64,000 nucleotides of DNA from Isochrysis galbana (GCA_018136815.1 CM030937.1:5818526-5882525); one strand, 5' to 3'; counted from the first letter of the stretch, positions 19,630 to 30,949 are shown. Numbers and translations: made by a program. The notes: generated by a model from the letters alone, not told the origin.

Positions 19630-20395
19630 TGCATGAGATGGATGTATCCATGATAATTATGACAACATCAAATTCAACAGCGATCACGAAAGAAATAAGA
19701 AGAACGATAGAGCGTTTCACCGTGCTATCTATGTGCTATGCAAAGCGGCGCACTTCGTTCGGCAACTCCACTGACTCTCCAGAAGAGCCCAAGCGGATAT
19801 CGGATATGGGCCGGCAACCTTAAAAACGCAAAACGCATCGACACCAACGACTTCCGACCGGTATTCGAAAGCATAGACAACGAAGAACTAGAACCGAGCC
19901 CAAAACTGACAAGACTAGCAAGAAAACTGGGAATAGAACATGTCATCAAACTCGAGAAGATAGAACACACAAACGACCAAGGATAAACCAAGGGCGAGAG
20001 AAGACGAGACGCCCCACGATAGAAAACTCCCTTGGGGGAAGCCGCATGGCTAGGGCTAGGGCCCCCACACCGCGCTGCCGCGTTGCACCAACGCACGCGA
20101 CGAACCAAATGAGACTCAATAGGCCTGCCCCCCCCCCCCCCCTCCCCCCCCAACGCTAGGCCCAAAGTAATGTACATGGGCAGACCCCCCCAAACCGAAC
20201 AAAAAGGAACGAAAGGGGGCGCGGGAGGGGAGAGAAGGGGGGGTGACGGCAATGTCGAGCGAGAGTCCTGAAGAGGAGTGAGCAGATAGTAGCGTAGCGG
20301 ACATCTTCAAGAATTTTTTTTAGTTGCGAGCGACTGGGTATAACCCACGCCGTCAAACACAGCGACAGCACATCCGGCAATAGCGACCAAGGATT
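19630..20395 (+). mobile_element. Diverged 5'-truncated LINE remnant(s)
   Basis: Frames at 19738-19986 encode a diverged version of the LINE C terminus (KRIDTNDFRPVFES, then LARKLGIEHVI), followed by a degraded 3' UTR (poly-C interrupted GGCCTGCCC, AAAAAGGAACGAAAGGGGG) and a T-run at about 20311. A second scrap of the same C-terminal region follows at 20330-20395. It differs enough from 4.8 kb and 16 kb to be an older or separate subfamily. Confidence 0.75.
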
Positions 20396-22205
20396 GTATC
20401 AGCGGGCGAGAGACCAGAAGCGCCCCCTAAGCCCACGCACCACGCAACAATAGCAATAGGGGAAGCCGCGATTGGCGAGGCCCCTACAACGCGGCATTTC
20501 AGTCAAGCCGCAATCTGACGAATTGGGATGGCCCATAGGGCCTGAGGGCAATGAGGAAGGAGGCAGACCGGCGGCAGGCGCGGCGGAGGAGACGACTTCG
20601 GAGACGCTGACGGGCTGAGGCCCGTCAGCAGAGGAAGGCGGGCAGGCGGGCTTGAGCGAGGGCGAGGACGGCGGCGAGAGCGACATCGAGCGAGAGGCGA
20701 GAGGCGAGGGTGAGTGAGAGGAGGGCTGTGTTGGCAGGGGCTGGTGAGGCAAGGAGAGTTTGTAGGGTACGAGTGTTACGAGAGCGAGAGCGACGAGAGC
20801 GAGAGCGACGGATGACGACTGACGACAAGACGTCGGATCCAACGATGCTGCGACACCGACTCACGAACACACTAGAATCATTCACCCAAACCAAGCAAAA
20901 CATGAAATAACCGAGACCCCACATCGCCGGTAACTCAAACACGTCGCGAGAGACAGAGAGAGAGAGCGAGAGAGAGAGAGAATCCGCAGCGACGGTCGGA
21001 GCGTGTCTTCGCTTTGGATTTTCCCACCAAGGCGGAAAGTCGAAGAGGAACGTTATGTCGCGCAACCACGGCGATCACATTGGATACAGATCGCAGCGAG
21101 GTATCCTTGCAATCGAAGAAATCTTGCTGTTGAGCGTGGACCTTCTAGACGTTTCTATCGAGCAACCCCGAGTAGCAACCAAGGGAGGAGAAAACCAAAA
21201 ACCAACGGGACCAAGGGCTTCCATCTTCCATGCAACTTGCATCAAGGGGAAAGATAACCCAAAACCAAAGCAGCGAATCTAAATCAATCTCCAAGTGGAG
21301 ATGGCAAACCAAGGACCAAGGAGAAAGATTCCCTCACCCAAGCAGCGAACCTAAATCGATCTCCGAGGGGAGATGGCAAACCAAACCTGATTGCCCCCAG
21401 AAGCAGGTAAAGAAACGCGGGGAGATAGCGAATTAAACCTTTTGCGAGGCGCCTGGGAGGAAGAAAGGTGGGGAAACTTCCCTTCTCTTCGAGAGAAAGA
21501 GAGAGGGCGCTCCACAACCCTAGATCCTAGGCGTCCACGCGAAGTTTTTGACCGAGAACGAGAACGAGAATATTATAACGATAAATACCGAACGAAGAGG
21601 AGAGAGAAGCCTAACGAGCGTCGATTCGCGAATGCGACACCCCCCTGCTAGGATCGAGCGTCCCGCGAGGGAAAGAAGAGAACCTAACGGATAGCGGAGA
21701 GTTCCATCCAGGCAAGATGGCCGAGCAATACGCAATACCTAACGAGACCGAATGGGCGAGGAGCGAACGAAGAATGAAACAATAAATTCGAATGGAGAGC
21801 CACGCTCCAAACGCCGAACCACGACGGAAGACGTGACGACCGAGATACGAATAATCGAGGATCGATAAGAATAAGAACGCGGAACGACGAGAAACGAGAG
21901 AGTCCAGAACGAGAAACGAAGAAATCGAGAATCGAGAACGGTAAGAACGCGGAACGACAAGAATCGAGAATCGAGAACGAGAAACGAAGAACGGTAAGAA
22001 CGCGGAACGACGAGAATCGAGAATCGAGAACAAGAAACGAGGAACGGTAAGAACGCGCAACGACGAACGACGAACGATGAAATAAGAGTAGTGCGCGACG
22101 ATCGACGAGACAGGAAGTACCACACCCGTCCGGACGATAAGGTGTAGAATCGGCGGCCGGCGCGGCAGACCGCAGGACTCAACGCTGCAACCCATCCTCT
22201 TCTCT
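20396..22205. other. Purine-rich spacer with short tandem repeats
   Basis: No supported gene. It contains a GA-rich microsatellite near 20957-20980, a two-copy repeat of about 75 bp around 21268-21390 (core GGAGATGGCAAACCAA), and several imperfect units of about 55 bp at 21870-22060 built from GAATCGAGAAC and CGGTAAGAACGCGGAACGA. The low-complexity minus-strand frames come from these repeats. Confidence 0.55.
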
Positions 22206-22209
22206 CTTT

Positions 22210-22596
22210 TACGAGAGTTTTACCTGGATGTTTGGGCGGTGTGGCGGCACCCAAGTTACAACGCGGCGTCTCCTGTTCTTCGATATATGAGTAGTCGAAC
22301 GGCCAACGGCAAAAGGCGGCGAGATATCACGACGGGCTCGGCACGTCACGCGCGAGCTAAACGACGAGGTACGGGGGTCTCCTGACAGAGCGCAGCGAAA
22401 GGGGAGGGAGATCCATCCTCCGTGGTCGAAAGGGGGGCGAGCCATACCTCTCTTCCCGCGGGGGGAACTATTCGGCGACCGCGGGGGGAAAATTCGGCGA
22501 CCGCGGGGGGGGGGAACTGGAAAAGAATTCCCGTACGTTCCCGTACCGCGATCAAACGTAAACGACGGCGTTGAGAGATATCGGAGGGGCGTGACA
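22210..22596 (-). repeat. Putative 3' LTR of the gypsy element
   Basis: Immediately after the pol stop, the minus strand reads TGTCACGCCCCTCCG, a typical LTR start (TGTCAC...). The outer end was not resolved and the partner LTR is not visible. It contains internal GGCGACCGCGGGGGG repeats. An 18-bp perfect palindrome (TGACAGTCGCGACTGTCA, 22592-22609) overlaps both the LTR start and the pol stop codon. Confidence 0.5.
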
Positions 22597-22606
22597 GTCG
22601 CGACTG

Positions 22607-25600
22607 TCAGAAGAACGCAGAGGGTGTGTCGAGCAGAGAGACGAGGGTGCGATCCGATGGCGACAGGCGTGCGAGAGCCTCGGAGCGACAGCGAACGAAG
22701 GTAGGCGAGGCAAGGGCAGCGTGCGCAAATGAGTGGGAGCCAAACCACGGGGAACCGCGCGACGATCCCGACGAGTACCACCACTGCCCGAGGACGAAGA
22801 CCGCGTGCTGCGGCCGCATCATTGGACCTGCAGGGTTGGCAACAGACGGGCGGGCTGAGACGGGCAAATGGGAGACATGAGCAATGGGGCCACTGTGCGA
22901 GGACGGTGCGAGACGAGGCGAGCGGCGCGGGGCCTGATGATCCGAGCCGGTGGTCTCGGATCCCACGGGAGCTTCGATCGCGTGCGACGTCGGCGGGGCT
23001 GAGACGGTCTGAGATTGTGATTCTGCAGCCCGCTTTCTCATCTGAGGCTTACGAAGAGGAGGGAAGGGGTGAGCATCATCATAGGCGGTGACGAGCGACT
23101 CGCAGCGGCGAAGCAGTTCGGCTAGCGGCTCCCATGTGGCCGCAGCTTTCGCGTAGCCACGCCATTTGACGAGGTACTGTCTGGAATCGCCTCGACCTTT
23201 GCGGTCAAGAAGTGCATCAACCAGATACTCGTCTGCTTGGACGGGATCTTCATCTGTGAGGGTATAGTAGGGACGGAGGTTAGTCACATGCACCTCCTCG
23301 GAGAGGAGGCGATTTTCTTGGTCGCGTAGTCGGTAGCGGCCAGCGCCAAGCGCCTCGGCAATGCGATATGGTCCGCTGTAGTGGTAGAGGAGCTTGTTGC
23401 GGAGTCCTGGAATCTTGCGAACCACCCTATCACCTGGAGCGAATTGGATGGGGGGAGAGTGAGTGCGTAGCGTGTCAGCGAGTGCGTCGGCTTGAGACTC
23501 TAAAGTTGCATCATAAGCTGCGGCCCACGCCGCCTTTAAACGACAATGCATTTTCCAAGCGTACGAGCGAATTTCCTGAGGTAACTCGGGAGATGGACCA
23601 GTCTCAGATGGATCAGAAAGCTGGGCAGGCAGGCGAAGCTCACGGCCATAGAGCAAGGCAGCAGGCGACATGCGGGTTATGCGATTGGCGGAAGCGCGCA
23701 TGCTCATTAAAAAGAACGGGAGATGATCGACCCAATGACCGCCGCCTTCATCGGTAGCACGAGCCATGTTGATCAAGGTCTGCTGAGCTCGTTCCACCAG
23801 GCCCACACTCTCGTGATGATGAGGTGTGCTTGGCCGCAAGTCGGTGCCAGTGCGCTCGAGGATGATCGAGGTAAGTTGACTAGCAAGGTTGCTGCCGGAG
23901 TCCGAGCGGAGTTGCCTTGGTACTCCGTGCCGAGAAACGACGTATGACATGAAGGCGTGAAGAGCGTCGGCACTCGAGGGGTCGCCGTTGTGAGGGGCCG
24001 CCTCGATCCAACGAGTGAGCGAGTCCACGAAAACGAGGAGCTTGTCGAAGCCTCGAGAGCCCTTGATGAAGTCGTGCGTAGGAGCCATCGAGACGACGTC
24101 GCAGAAGACGATGTCGAACGGATAGGCGCCGACCTGCGGTCCCTTGGGGTCTGCGAGGTGGCGGAAGGGTGGCTTAGCTAAAGTGCACTCGTGGCATTGG
24201 CGAACGTGCTCAGAGACGTCTGCGTTCATGCCAGGCCAAAAATATCGGTCTCGTAGAAGGCGCGCCATTCGGTTGTCGCCGAGGTGGCACAGGTGGTCGT
24301 GAAAGGCTTCGAGGTAGGCGCGGCGCATCGTCTTCGGCACGTAGAGGCAGAGCTTCTCGCCGTCTCTCGCCGGCACTCGTCGGTAGAGTAGTCCAGATCG
24401 CAACAGGCATCGAGAATATTCGCGACTAAGCCAACGCAAGCGACGATGGTCGAGGTCGGGGTTATGAGGAGCGGAAGAGAGAAAGCGGATGAGGTCGTGG
24501 CAGTCGGGGTCCTCGGCCTGTGCCTCTTTGAGCGCCTCGGCGTTAGGTGTACCGACGTCGAGGTAGGAGAGGTTGATAGAATCCCTGGTCGTAGAGGACA
24601 TCCTGGACGATCGTTCGTCAGCTTGCAGACTGGATGCCGTGGTGGTACGAGAACGAGAGGCGGCGACGGCTGGCGACTGATTATTCGATGCCGTGGTGGA
24701 GCGAGAGTTAGGGACGACGGCGGCTAGCAGCTGCCCACCCCCCTGCTTAGGAGCGGACGTCTCCGACGTCCCATCGTCTGCAGCCACCAAGCGTGACACG
24801 CCATCCGCGTCTTTGTGATTAGCGCCCGGCTTGTGCTCGACGGTGAAGCGATACTCGGACAACTTGAGCGCCCAGCGCATCAGACGCGACGCCGGCCCAC
24901 CCTGGACGGTGTCCTTCATGGTGTGCAACCAACGGAGAGCTTGGTGATCGATGACGAGGCGGAAGTGCCGGCCCCAAAGGTACGGTCGCCAAGTGCGAAT
25001 GCTTTCCAAGGCAGCAAGAAGCTCCACCTCGGTGGTGGTCCAATGACGCTCCGCGGCGGTGAGGCGGCGACCGTAATACGCAACGACATGCTCGTGTCCG
25101 TGGTCGTCAACCTGCGACAGGATTCCGCCGATACCCAGGGTACTGGCCGCGTCCGTTTTGACGATGAACTCCTTGTCGTGACGAGGCGCAGCCAACACTG
25201 GAGCAGACGTGATGAGATCGATGAGGCGACGGATCGCTGTCTGGCACTCAGGCGACTGAGAGACGGTAGCCACGTCGACGCCCGTACGAGTAAGGTCGGT
25301 GAGAGGGGCCGCGACGTGCGCGAAGCCCTTGATGAACCGACGGTAGTACGAACAAAGGCCGAGAAACGAGCGAACCTTTTCGAGCGAATCGATGTGACGC
25401 GGATCGATCGAGCGTACCGCCTCGACTTTCTTGGGGTCCATCTCGAGACCACGACGAGACACGACGTGCCCGAGGTATTCGCCCTTGATAGCGAACAAGA
25501 TGCACTTGGAGGCCTTGCATGAGAGACCAGCCCATCGGAGACGCTCGAGAACGAGATCGAGACGGTGAAGCATTTGCTCGAAGGAGGTGTCGATGCGTTC

Positions 25601-26455
25601 CTCAAGCGTGCTACCTGTGCCTGTCGACCAAATTCCGATGTCGTCCAGGTACGGCATGCAAATCTCCCACGCGAGGCCCTGGAGCACCGCATCCATGAGA
25701 CGACACATGTAGGAAGGGCCGGATTGGACGCCGAACGGGAGGTAGTTGAACTCGTACTTCTGGCGATGGGTGCAGAACGCCGTGATGGGTTTGTCCTCCT
25801 CCTTGATAGGCAGACACCAGAAGCCGGAGGCGAGATCGAGCAGGCAGAGAAACAAAGAATCTCGAGAGCCTTGGCCCCGAGATAGACGATCGATAGCTTC
25901 GACGGTGAGCGGGAGAGGACTATCCGAGATACGAAGCTTCGAGTTCGTGTCGCGATAATCGACACAGAAGCGAACGGATCCGTCCTTCTTGCCGACGAGG
26001 ACGACCCGCGAAGCCCATGGCGAATTGGACTTACGAATGATGCCTGCCGCCTCCATCTCGGCGACGTGCTTGTCGACGATGGCACGGCCCTCGTCGCCCA
26101 TCTTGGACGGAGCGTGCCGGTGGGCTGTAGCACCGGGGAGGAGAGGCAGCTCGACCTCCATGACGTGCGTGTGCCGAGGGTTCTTCGGGTCGAGAGCGAA
26201 CGCGTCGATATGCCGTGCCAGCAGGCAGCGTACGCGCTGCCTCTGGGACGGCGACAATTGCTTGTCGGGATCGATGGTGATAGCGTCGAGGAGCGCGCGC
26301 TGTGCCTCAGTGAGCGAGGACTCGGGGTCGTCCCTATCGCCGGCGACCGTCGGCCGAGCCTCGTGCAACTTGTACTCGATGTAGGCTGACGCCACCGGCG
26401 AGTACGCAGGAAGGGTTACAGGACGTGGTGCCAGGTTCCAGACCGTGATCAGCAC
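22607..26455 (-). CDS. Gypsy pol: RT, RNase H, integrase, chromodomain
   Basis: 1282 residues; the first codon is GTG, so translation probably enters by frameshift from the upstream frame. RT begins near residue 130 (SPWASRVVLVGKKDGSVRF) with the catalytic YLDD at 269-272. RNase H shows VKTDAAS and TEVELLAALE. Integrase has the HHCC zinc-binding part (HLCHLGDN...CHECTLAK), the D-D-E residues (CDVVS, RSDSGSN, ESVGLVERAQ) and a GPY-like linker. A C-terminal chromodomain (YLVDALLDRK, YLVKWRGYA, TWEPLAEL) would direct integration toward modified histones. No internal stop, so the element may be recently active. Confidence 0.95.
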   Translation of the reverse strand: MLITVWNLAPRPVTLPAYSPVASAYIEYKLHEARPTVAGDRDDPESSLTEAQRALLDAITIDPDKQLSPSQRQRVRCLLARHIDAFALDPKNPRHTHVMEVELPLLPGATAHRHAPSKMGDEGRAIVDKHVAEMEAAGIIRKSNSPWASRVVLVGKKDGSVRFCVDYRDTNSKLRISDSPLPLTVEAIDRLSRGQGSRDSLFLCLLDLASGFWCLPIKEEDKPITAFCTHRQKYEFNYLPFGVQSGPSYMCRLMDAVLQGLAWEICMPYLDDIGIWSTGTGSTLEERIDTSFEQMLHRLDLVLERLRWAGLSCKASKCILFAIKGEYLGHVVSRRGLEMDPKKVEAVRSIDPRHIDSLEKVRSFLGLCSYYRRFIKGFAHVAAPLTDLTRTGVDVATVSQSPECQTAIRRLIDLITSAPVLAAPRHDKEFIVKTDAASTLGIGGILSQVDDHGHEHVVAYYGRRLTAAERHWTTTEVELLAALESIRTWRPYLWGRHFRLVIDHQALRWLHTMKDTVQGGPASRLMRWALKLSEYRFTVEHKPGANHKDADGVSRLVAADDGTSETSAPKQGGGQLLAAVVPNSRSTTASNNQSPAVAASRSRTTTASSLQADERSSRMSSTTRDSINLSYLDVGTPNAEALKEAQAEDPDCHDLIRFLSSAPHNPDLDHRRLRWLSREYSRCLLRSGLLYRRVPARDGEKLCLYVPKTMRRAYLEAFHDHLCHLGDNRMARLLRDRYFWPGMNADVSEHVRQCHECTLAKPPFRHLADPKGPQVGAYPFDIVFCDVVSMAPTHDFIKGSRGFDKLLVFVDSLTRWIEAAPHNGDPSSADALHAFMSYVVSRHGVPRQLRSDSGSNLASQLTSIILERTGTDLRPSTPHHHESVGLVERAQQTLINMARATDEGGGHWVDHLPFFLMSMRASANRITRMSPAALLYGRELRLPAQLSDPSETGPSPELPQEIRSYAWKMHCRLKAAWAAAYDATLESQADALADTLRTHSPPIQFAPGDRVVRKIPGLRNKLLYHYSGPYRIAEALGAGRYRLRDQENRLLSEEVHVTNLRPYYTLTDEDPVQADEYLVDALLDRKGRGDSRQYLVKWRGYAKAAATWEPLAELLRRCESLVTAYDDAHPFPPLRKPQMRKRAAESQSQTVSAPPTSHAIEAPVGSETTGSDHQAPRRSPRLAPSSHSGPIAHVSHLPVSARPSVANPAGPMMRPQHAVFVLGQWWYSSGSSRGSPWFGSHSFAHAALASPTFVRCRSEALARLSPSDRTLVSLLDTPSAFF

Positions 26456-27533
26456 CTCCCCTCCGGAGTTGGGGTTTCGACGCTAGTGGCGACCATTGGA
26501 GGAGAATCGAGGCCGTCACGGGGTGGTAGACGGTCGACGAGGATGGCGGAGTCGGGGTAGTTTTCGATGATCTCCAGCGGCAGGCGAACGGAGAACGTAC
26601 CCCTCGATCGCGAGGGGATAGTGATAGGCTGCCTGGTGTACAGAGCGAACTCTTTCGACGCAACGGCCGACGTAGAGACGTCGGCGAAGAGTGGCTCAAT
26701 TTCGACGGCGGCAGACGAACGGTTAGGAGACGAAGGTGGACTGCGAGTGAAGTCGAGACGAGGGGGCGGCTCAAGCTCGGGATCGAGAGGGGGCAATGGA
26801 ACCGAAGTCGACATTGCCGGCGGCGACTCGCCGTGAGCCTGGCGGGATGAAACGTTGTCCGAGATAGGAACGAGCGACGACTCCTCTGCCCGTGGCGAGT
26901 CGGCGGAGATCACGGCGACAAGCGGTGCAGAGGAGAGACGAGGGCGAGTGGAGACGAGGGACGGAACGCGACGATTGTTGACCATAAGGGTCAAGCGGCT
27001 ATCACACCCAGCATCCGGCGACAGTTCGATACAGGCGGCGTATGCTTCCAGGAAATCGTTTCCCAGGAGAAGCATAGGTGCGCCTTCGACGACGAGGAAA
27101 CGGTGTCGGAATTCGACACCGGAGAGAGAGAAGACCAACGTGGCGTAGCCGCGGGTACGGAGGGGGTTACCATCCGGTCCGACAACGGCAGGTCGGTCCG
27201 AAGCATGTTCGACTAAGACGCAAGCGTCGCGGGGCAGTGTGGCCAACAGCTCGGTGGTTACAACCGAGGGACCGGCTCCCGTGTCGGCTAGAGTCTTGTT
27301 GACGGCGAGGGCGGAATCGACGATATAACGAGTAGGGCCCGTGGCGGAGTGACGGCAAACGATGAGATCGCGAACGTACAGGCAGTGGCGGGGTATAGGC
27401 TTGGCGGCGTGTCGGAGACAAGCCTCGCCGGTACCTCCCTGGTCAAAGAAGCGACGACAGCAGGCTGGTTGAGAGCAGGTGTGAAACCCGAGGGAACGAA
27501 GGCGGCGTGCCGCTGCCTATGGTCGGCAATGAC
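26449..27533 (-). CDS. Gypsy gag-protease region, 5' partial
   Basis: The frame is open from the gap edge. A Cys/His-rich stretch (QPACCRRFFDQGGTGEAC, then RHC) is followed by the retropepsin active site DTGAGPS (about nt 27280) and the second half, VFSLSGVEFRHRFLVV with LLLGNDFLEAY. After the protease comes a Ser/Pro-rich linker. The frame ends at 26449, overlapping pol by 7 nt, with pol in the -1 frame. Gag proper is hidden by the gap. Confidence 0.85.
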
Positions 27534-27633
27534 NNNNNNNNNNNNNNNNNNNNNNNNNNNNNNNNNNNNNNNNNNNNNNNNNNNNNNNNNNNNNNNNNNN
27601 NNNNNNNNNNNNNNNNNNNNNNNNNNNNNNNNN
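27534..27633. other. Assembly gap (100 N)
   Basis: Unresolved bases. The exact size of 100 suggests a scaffold gap of unknown true length. Confidence 1.
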
Positions 27634-27639
27634 GGTCTT

Positions 27640-28125
27640 CCCGCGCGACTCCCTCTCCGTCGCCGCGCCCCAGCTCCCTTCTTCCCGTATCGTCCCGTAT
27701 CGGTCCGCCCCCCCTCCCTTCTCCTCTCCTCTCCCCGGCTCCCCCGCGGAAGCCCTCCCCCCTCTCTCCCCTCCCGTTTCTCCCCGAGTGCTTCCTTGAG
27801 TTTCCGGCCTCCTTTTGTCTAGTTCTTTCCCGCGCGATTCCCTCCCCCCCGCGCGTGACGTTTTCCCTCGGTGTCCCAAGAACGCTCAGCATCGCCGCTC
27901 GAGCGCCCCCCCGTGCCTCTCCCGTCTGCTCCTCGTCTCCGTCCTTGTGCTGCGACGCCCCATGTCGACCGAGAGTGTGCCCACGGTCCCAGCCCCGTCC
28001 CCGTGTAATCCTTCGCTCCCTGTTGTCTCCCCTCCCACGCTCCAAGTGAGCCATACATCCCATGTTACTTCTCACCTCCCACTCACACCCAGCCGCACCA
28101 CAGCCACAGCTCTACACAGCCCATC
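27640..28125 (+). repeat. R3 repeat, copy 1
   Basis: C-rich sequence with GCGCGTGACGTTTTCCC, TCGAGCGCC, then CATGTTACTTCTCACCTCCC and ACAGCCACAGCTC. The complement of 34752-35275 matches nearly throughout and 45262-45415 matches the distal third. Long Pro/Ser frames are composition artefacts. Confidence 0.75.
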
Positions 28126-28129
28126 ACAC

Positions 28130-28320
28130 ATCTACTGTACCAGAGTACTCCCTAATCTACACTGACAACGCCCTTAGTTTCCCTTCCCTCCACCTCTTCC
28201 CCTCCCCCCCGTCATTCCTTTGTCTTTGGTATTCGGGGTTCGGCCCAGGTGCCGGGTGCGCTACCATGGGCCTGGTTTAGAGTGCGGGTTCCGGGCAGGC
28301 CCGTTGTTAGTCGGGTGACT
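28130..28320 (-). mobile_element. LINE 3' UTR fragment, reversed
   Basis: The reverse complement contains the LINE 3' UTR signature (GGGCCTGCCCGGAACCCGC, TAAACCAGGCC, then GTAGCGCACC and GGAAGGGAAAC). Only the tail of the element is present and it directly follows R3. Confidence 0.75.
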
Positions 28321-28325
28321 ATCAA

Positions 28326-28998
28326 CTACACCTACGCCATCCGCGCATGCAATCCGCTCCAGATGCCCCTTGTCATCCATTCCGGGTTTAGTACGCTTGC
28401 GTGAAAGTAGTGGGTCGCCAGAGCCGCGTGCGTGGTGAGAATAAGAATAAGCTATGAAATGTTTTCTATAAGAGCAGGTTCTGGACTGCGCGCCATAGTG
28501 TCCCGAATCCAGACTAGGCGATAGCCGGTGTGTTGAAGATGTGTACAGCTTCTAACAACTCACTGAAGACAACAGCTCGGGCGCCCAATATAGCATTTGA
28601 AAAAATTCTGGTGCCCAATATAGTACTTGAGTGCTATGTGAAAAGGTCGCTTTCAAACGCGGTAGCGCGGCACCCGGGGCACTCGCAAGTACACCCGAAC
28701 AACCAGCAAGCAGCTCCAAATCCAACCGCCCCGCACCAAGCTGTGCACCGACGCCGCTCACTTACACCACCCTGCAGATTTTTCGGGCCGGCCGCTTCAA
28801 TGGTCGCCGACTATCGCCGGTCATATACCTACCTATTCCTATCCTTTGACGCTTTCCGACACAAGCTGCATCCAGGAGCCAGGCGGGAAAGGGGACTACA
28901 AGAACGGCAAATACGTCTGCACACATTCGATTGCTGCGGCATGCATGAGTCCCCAAGGCAATGACATGTGCGAAAAGGAGAGGGCAAATCTTGTTGTT
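28326..28998. other. Intergenic, no gene seen
   Basis: Contains the presumed 3' UTR of the methyltransferase gene (minus strand). Short frames lack motifs. Confidence 0.45.
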
Positions 28999-30715
28999 CT
29001 AGTCAGAGCGCGCGCCATCGGTATCATCAATCTCCGAGGCCCGAGCTTCCCACGTGAGCAGGTGCGTGTCATCTTTTGCGGTCTCCGCTCGCCGGTCGAC
29101 AATCAACCCTGCATCGGCCATGGCAGCTGCACCCCGTTTGATGGCGTCCAACTCTGCCTCGCCAATAGGTACTGCAGGCTTTGTTGCAATGGCGGCGAAG
29201 TGGCGGCCAGTGGCGGCGGCCAACTTAACCGGAGCAAAGCCTTGTCGTACCAGATCTGCGGCGAGTTCGCCTGATAGCTGGTATTCGGCATACTCGTCCA
29301 AGTAGGGCTCTGTATGAATTGAAGGTGGGTTGGGTCACAAAGTCAAGGAAATCGAGCTTGAAAGTGAGTGCATAGATAGTGTATAAAGCGCATAGCCTTA
29401 GTACACTCGCCTTCAATAGGTGTGGGTTGCGACTAGCGACGCAACGCGGGCATCGCAACAGCTAAAGGCCCGCCGGTGGGTGGAGTCCTCCTCACAAAGA
29501 CCCTCTTGAGGTGCAGTGCAGCATGCCCCCCTACCTGTGGCACGGATCAAAGAATACAGTGCTGGGTTGCCGCGTAGCTTCTTGTACCCTGGAGTCTCGA
29601 AGTCCATCTCGGAGATCCACAACTGACCGCCGGGCCGCAGTAGCCGATGGGCCTCGGCCGCCACCTGAGTGGAACATCAGGTAGGAGCAAGGTAGTCAAT
29701 CCTTGAGCAGGTACTGCAACGCGCCAAAGGCTGAGCTCCGGGGCCATGTCCTTCCACATCACATGCGACATCACCACTGGTCCTCAAGGATTGTATCAAG
29801 ACAATGCACCGTGCGTCGAAGTGCACGCCATTCAGGCACGGGCATTGCGCCCTCACGTCGCGGAAGGCGGATTGGGGCAGTTCATGCGCCACCAGCGTGA
29901 GGCAGACGACGTCGGCGGAAGCATCCGGCAGGCCGGTTCGCGCGATGTCGGCAAGACGGAGCTCGCAACGCGCATCCGCCCTAATGGGTGACACCCACGG
30001 TGGCGAATCGAGCGGCGCCAAGGTTAGCAGTCGCTGGCCCACACTGATCATGTACGGAGACAAGTCAAATCCAATCACCTACATTATAAGGTGTAAGTCT
30101 CGTCGCGCGCGCTCGCAAGATGTTGGTGAGGCAAGGGGAACACATTGCAGCGTCCTGGGGCTTGCATTTGCTGCACCAATTCCACCCTTCGGCCTCGCCG
30201 CGTGCCGCCCGCTGCCTGCAGAAGGCTCGGGTGCGCAGCCGCACCTTTTGAGCATGTGGGTGCTTCTCCGCCAGCCTCCGCGTCGAGCCGCCTGTACCGC
30301 AGCCCATATCAACGAGGATAGCCCCTTGCGGCACCTGCGCTCCGAGGTCGCCAAGCGCCGCCTCGAATGCTCCGCGGAACGCCTCCTCTCCCTCCGCTCG
30401 GTACGCTGGGAAGTTGCGTGCTCCGACGGCCTTCGACGCTAATTCCTGCTCCCATGCTGCCTCCCAGCACAGATTGCCCGCCTCGTAAGCGTGGAACGGC
30501 CGGCAGTAGTATTCGGGAGGAGAGAGCGCGAGATCCTCGAGAGAGACTTCTTCCCAGCTCTGCTCCGCGATCCAGGCGCGCGCTCCGGGCCAATCGATGC
30601 CGTTGGCCTGTGCAGTCCGTACCATTGTGCGCCGCGCCTGCGGCACTAGCAGCAGCGGGTACAGCGGAGAGCGCAGGACGCCGTCGAGCAGCTTGGCGCC
30701 GAGGCCGGACACCAT
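28999..30715 (-). CDS. Class I SAM-dependent methyltransferase, four exons
   Basis: Minus-strand exons 30715-30245, 30078-29857, 29664-29535 and 29309-28999 total 377 residues. All introns are GT-AG and phases agree (0, 0, 1). Joining the first two exons gives LVDMGCGTGGSTRRLAEK then VIGFDLSPYM, i.e. motif I followed by the acidic end of beta-2. Exon 2 has DVVCLTLVAHEL, exon 3 the post-motif LLRPGGQLWISEMD, and exon 4 starts EPYLDEYAEYQL, a segment seen in Methyltransf_11/25-type enzymes. The substrate cannot be inferred. The N-terminal 130 residues precede the Rossmann fold and carry no motif I know. R1 repeat copies lie just upstream of the start codon. Confidence 0.87.
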
Positions 30716-30770
30716 CGCGCCGCCTCCCCTTCCTCCCCCGCTACTGATATAACCATAGAGAGTAGGAGTG

Positions 30771-30949
30771 TCAGAGTTTTCTTGTTGTCCTAGTTTAATC
30801 CTAGTGCTGAGGGACCGTGCCTCATCGGCAACGGAGCCCCTACCCCGCGATGGGGGTGTGCGCGGTTGGTGCATGGCTCGTCCGGTGTATGTGGCTAGGG
30901 ATGCTAGCCAACAAGACCTCTTACAAGACTACAATTTCTAACGAGGATC
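30771..30949 (+). repeat. R1 repeat copy A (upstream of methyltransferase)
   Basis: Begins TCAGAGTTTTCTTGTTGTCC, continues TTTAATCCTAGTGCTGAGGG, GACCGTGCC, ACGGAGCCCC, GGCTCGTCCGGTGTATGTGG, and ends near ACAATTTCTAACGA. It starts 56 bp upstream of the methyltransferase ATG, in the complementary orientation to the gene. Confidence 0.85.

Larger units (their letters stand above)
22210..27533 (-). mobile_element. Ty3/gypsy chromovirus, 5' end lost in assembly gap
   Basis: Minus-strand LTR retrotransposon with protease, RT, RNase H, integrase and a chromodomain. The gag and 5' LTR side runs into the N gap at 27534. The left limit is approximate. Confidence 0.9.

Noticed and set aside
21870-22060. 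CRISPR-like array
   Set aside because: Units are imperfect, contiguous and of uneven length with no unique spacers; eukaryotic context. No CRISPR array occurs in the window.
24815-25522. 235-residue plus-strand ORF inside gypsy pol
   Set aside because: Antisense to RT/RNase H coding sequence; no independent motif.
30771-30949. R1 as a tRNA, snRNA or SINE
   Set aside because: No A/B boxes, Sm site or A-tail visible, and the ends are not typical of a SINE. Left as an unclassified repeat.
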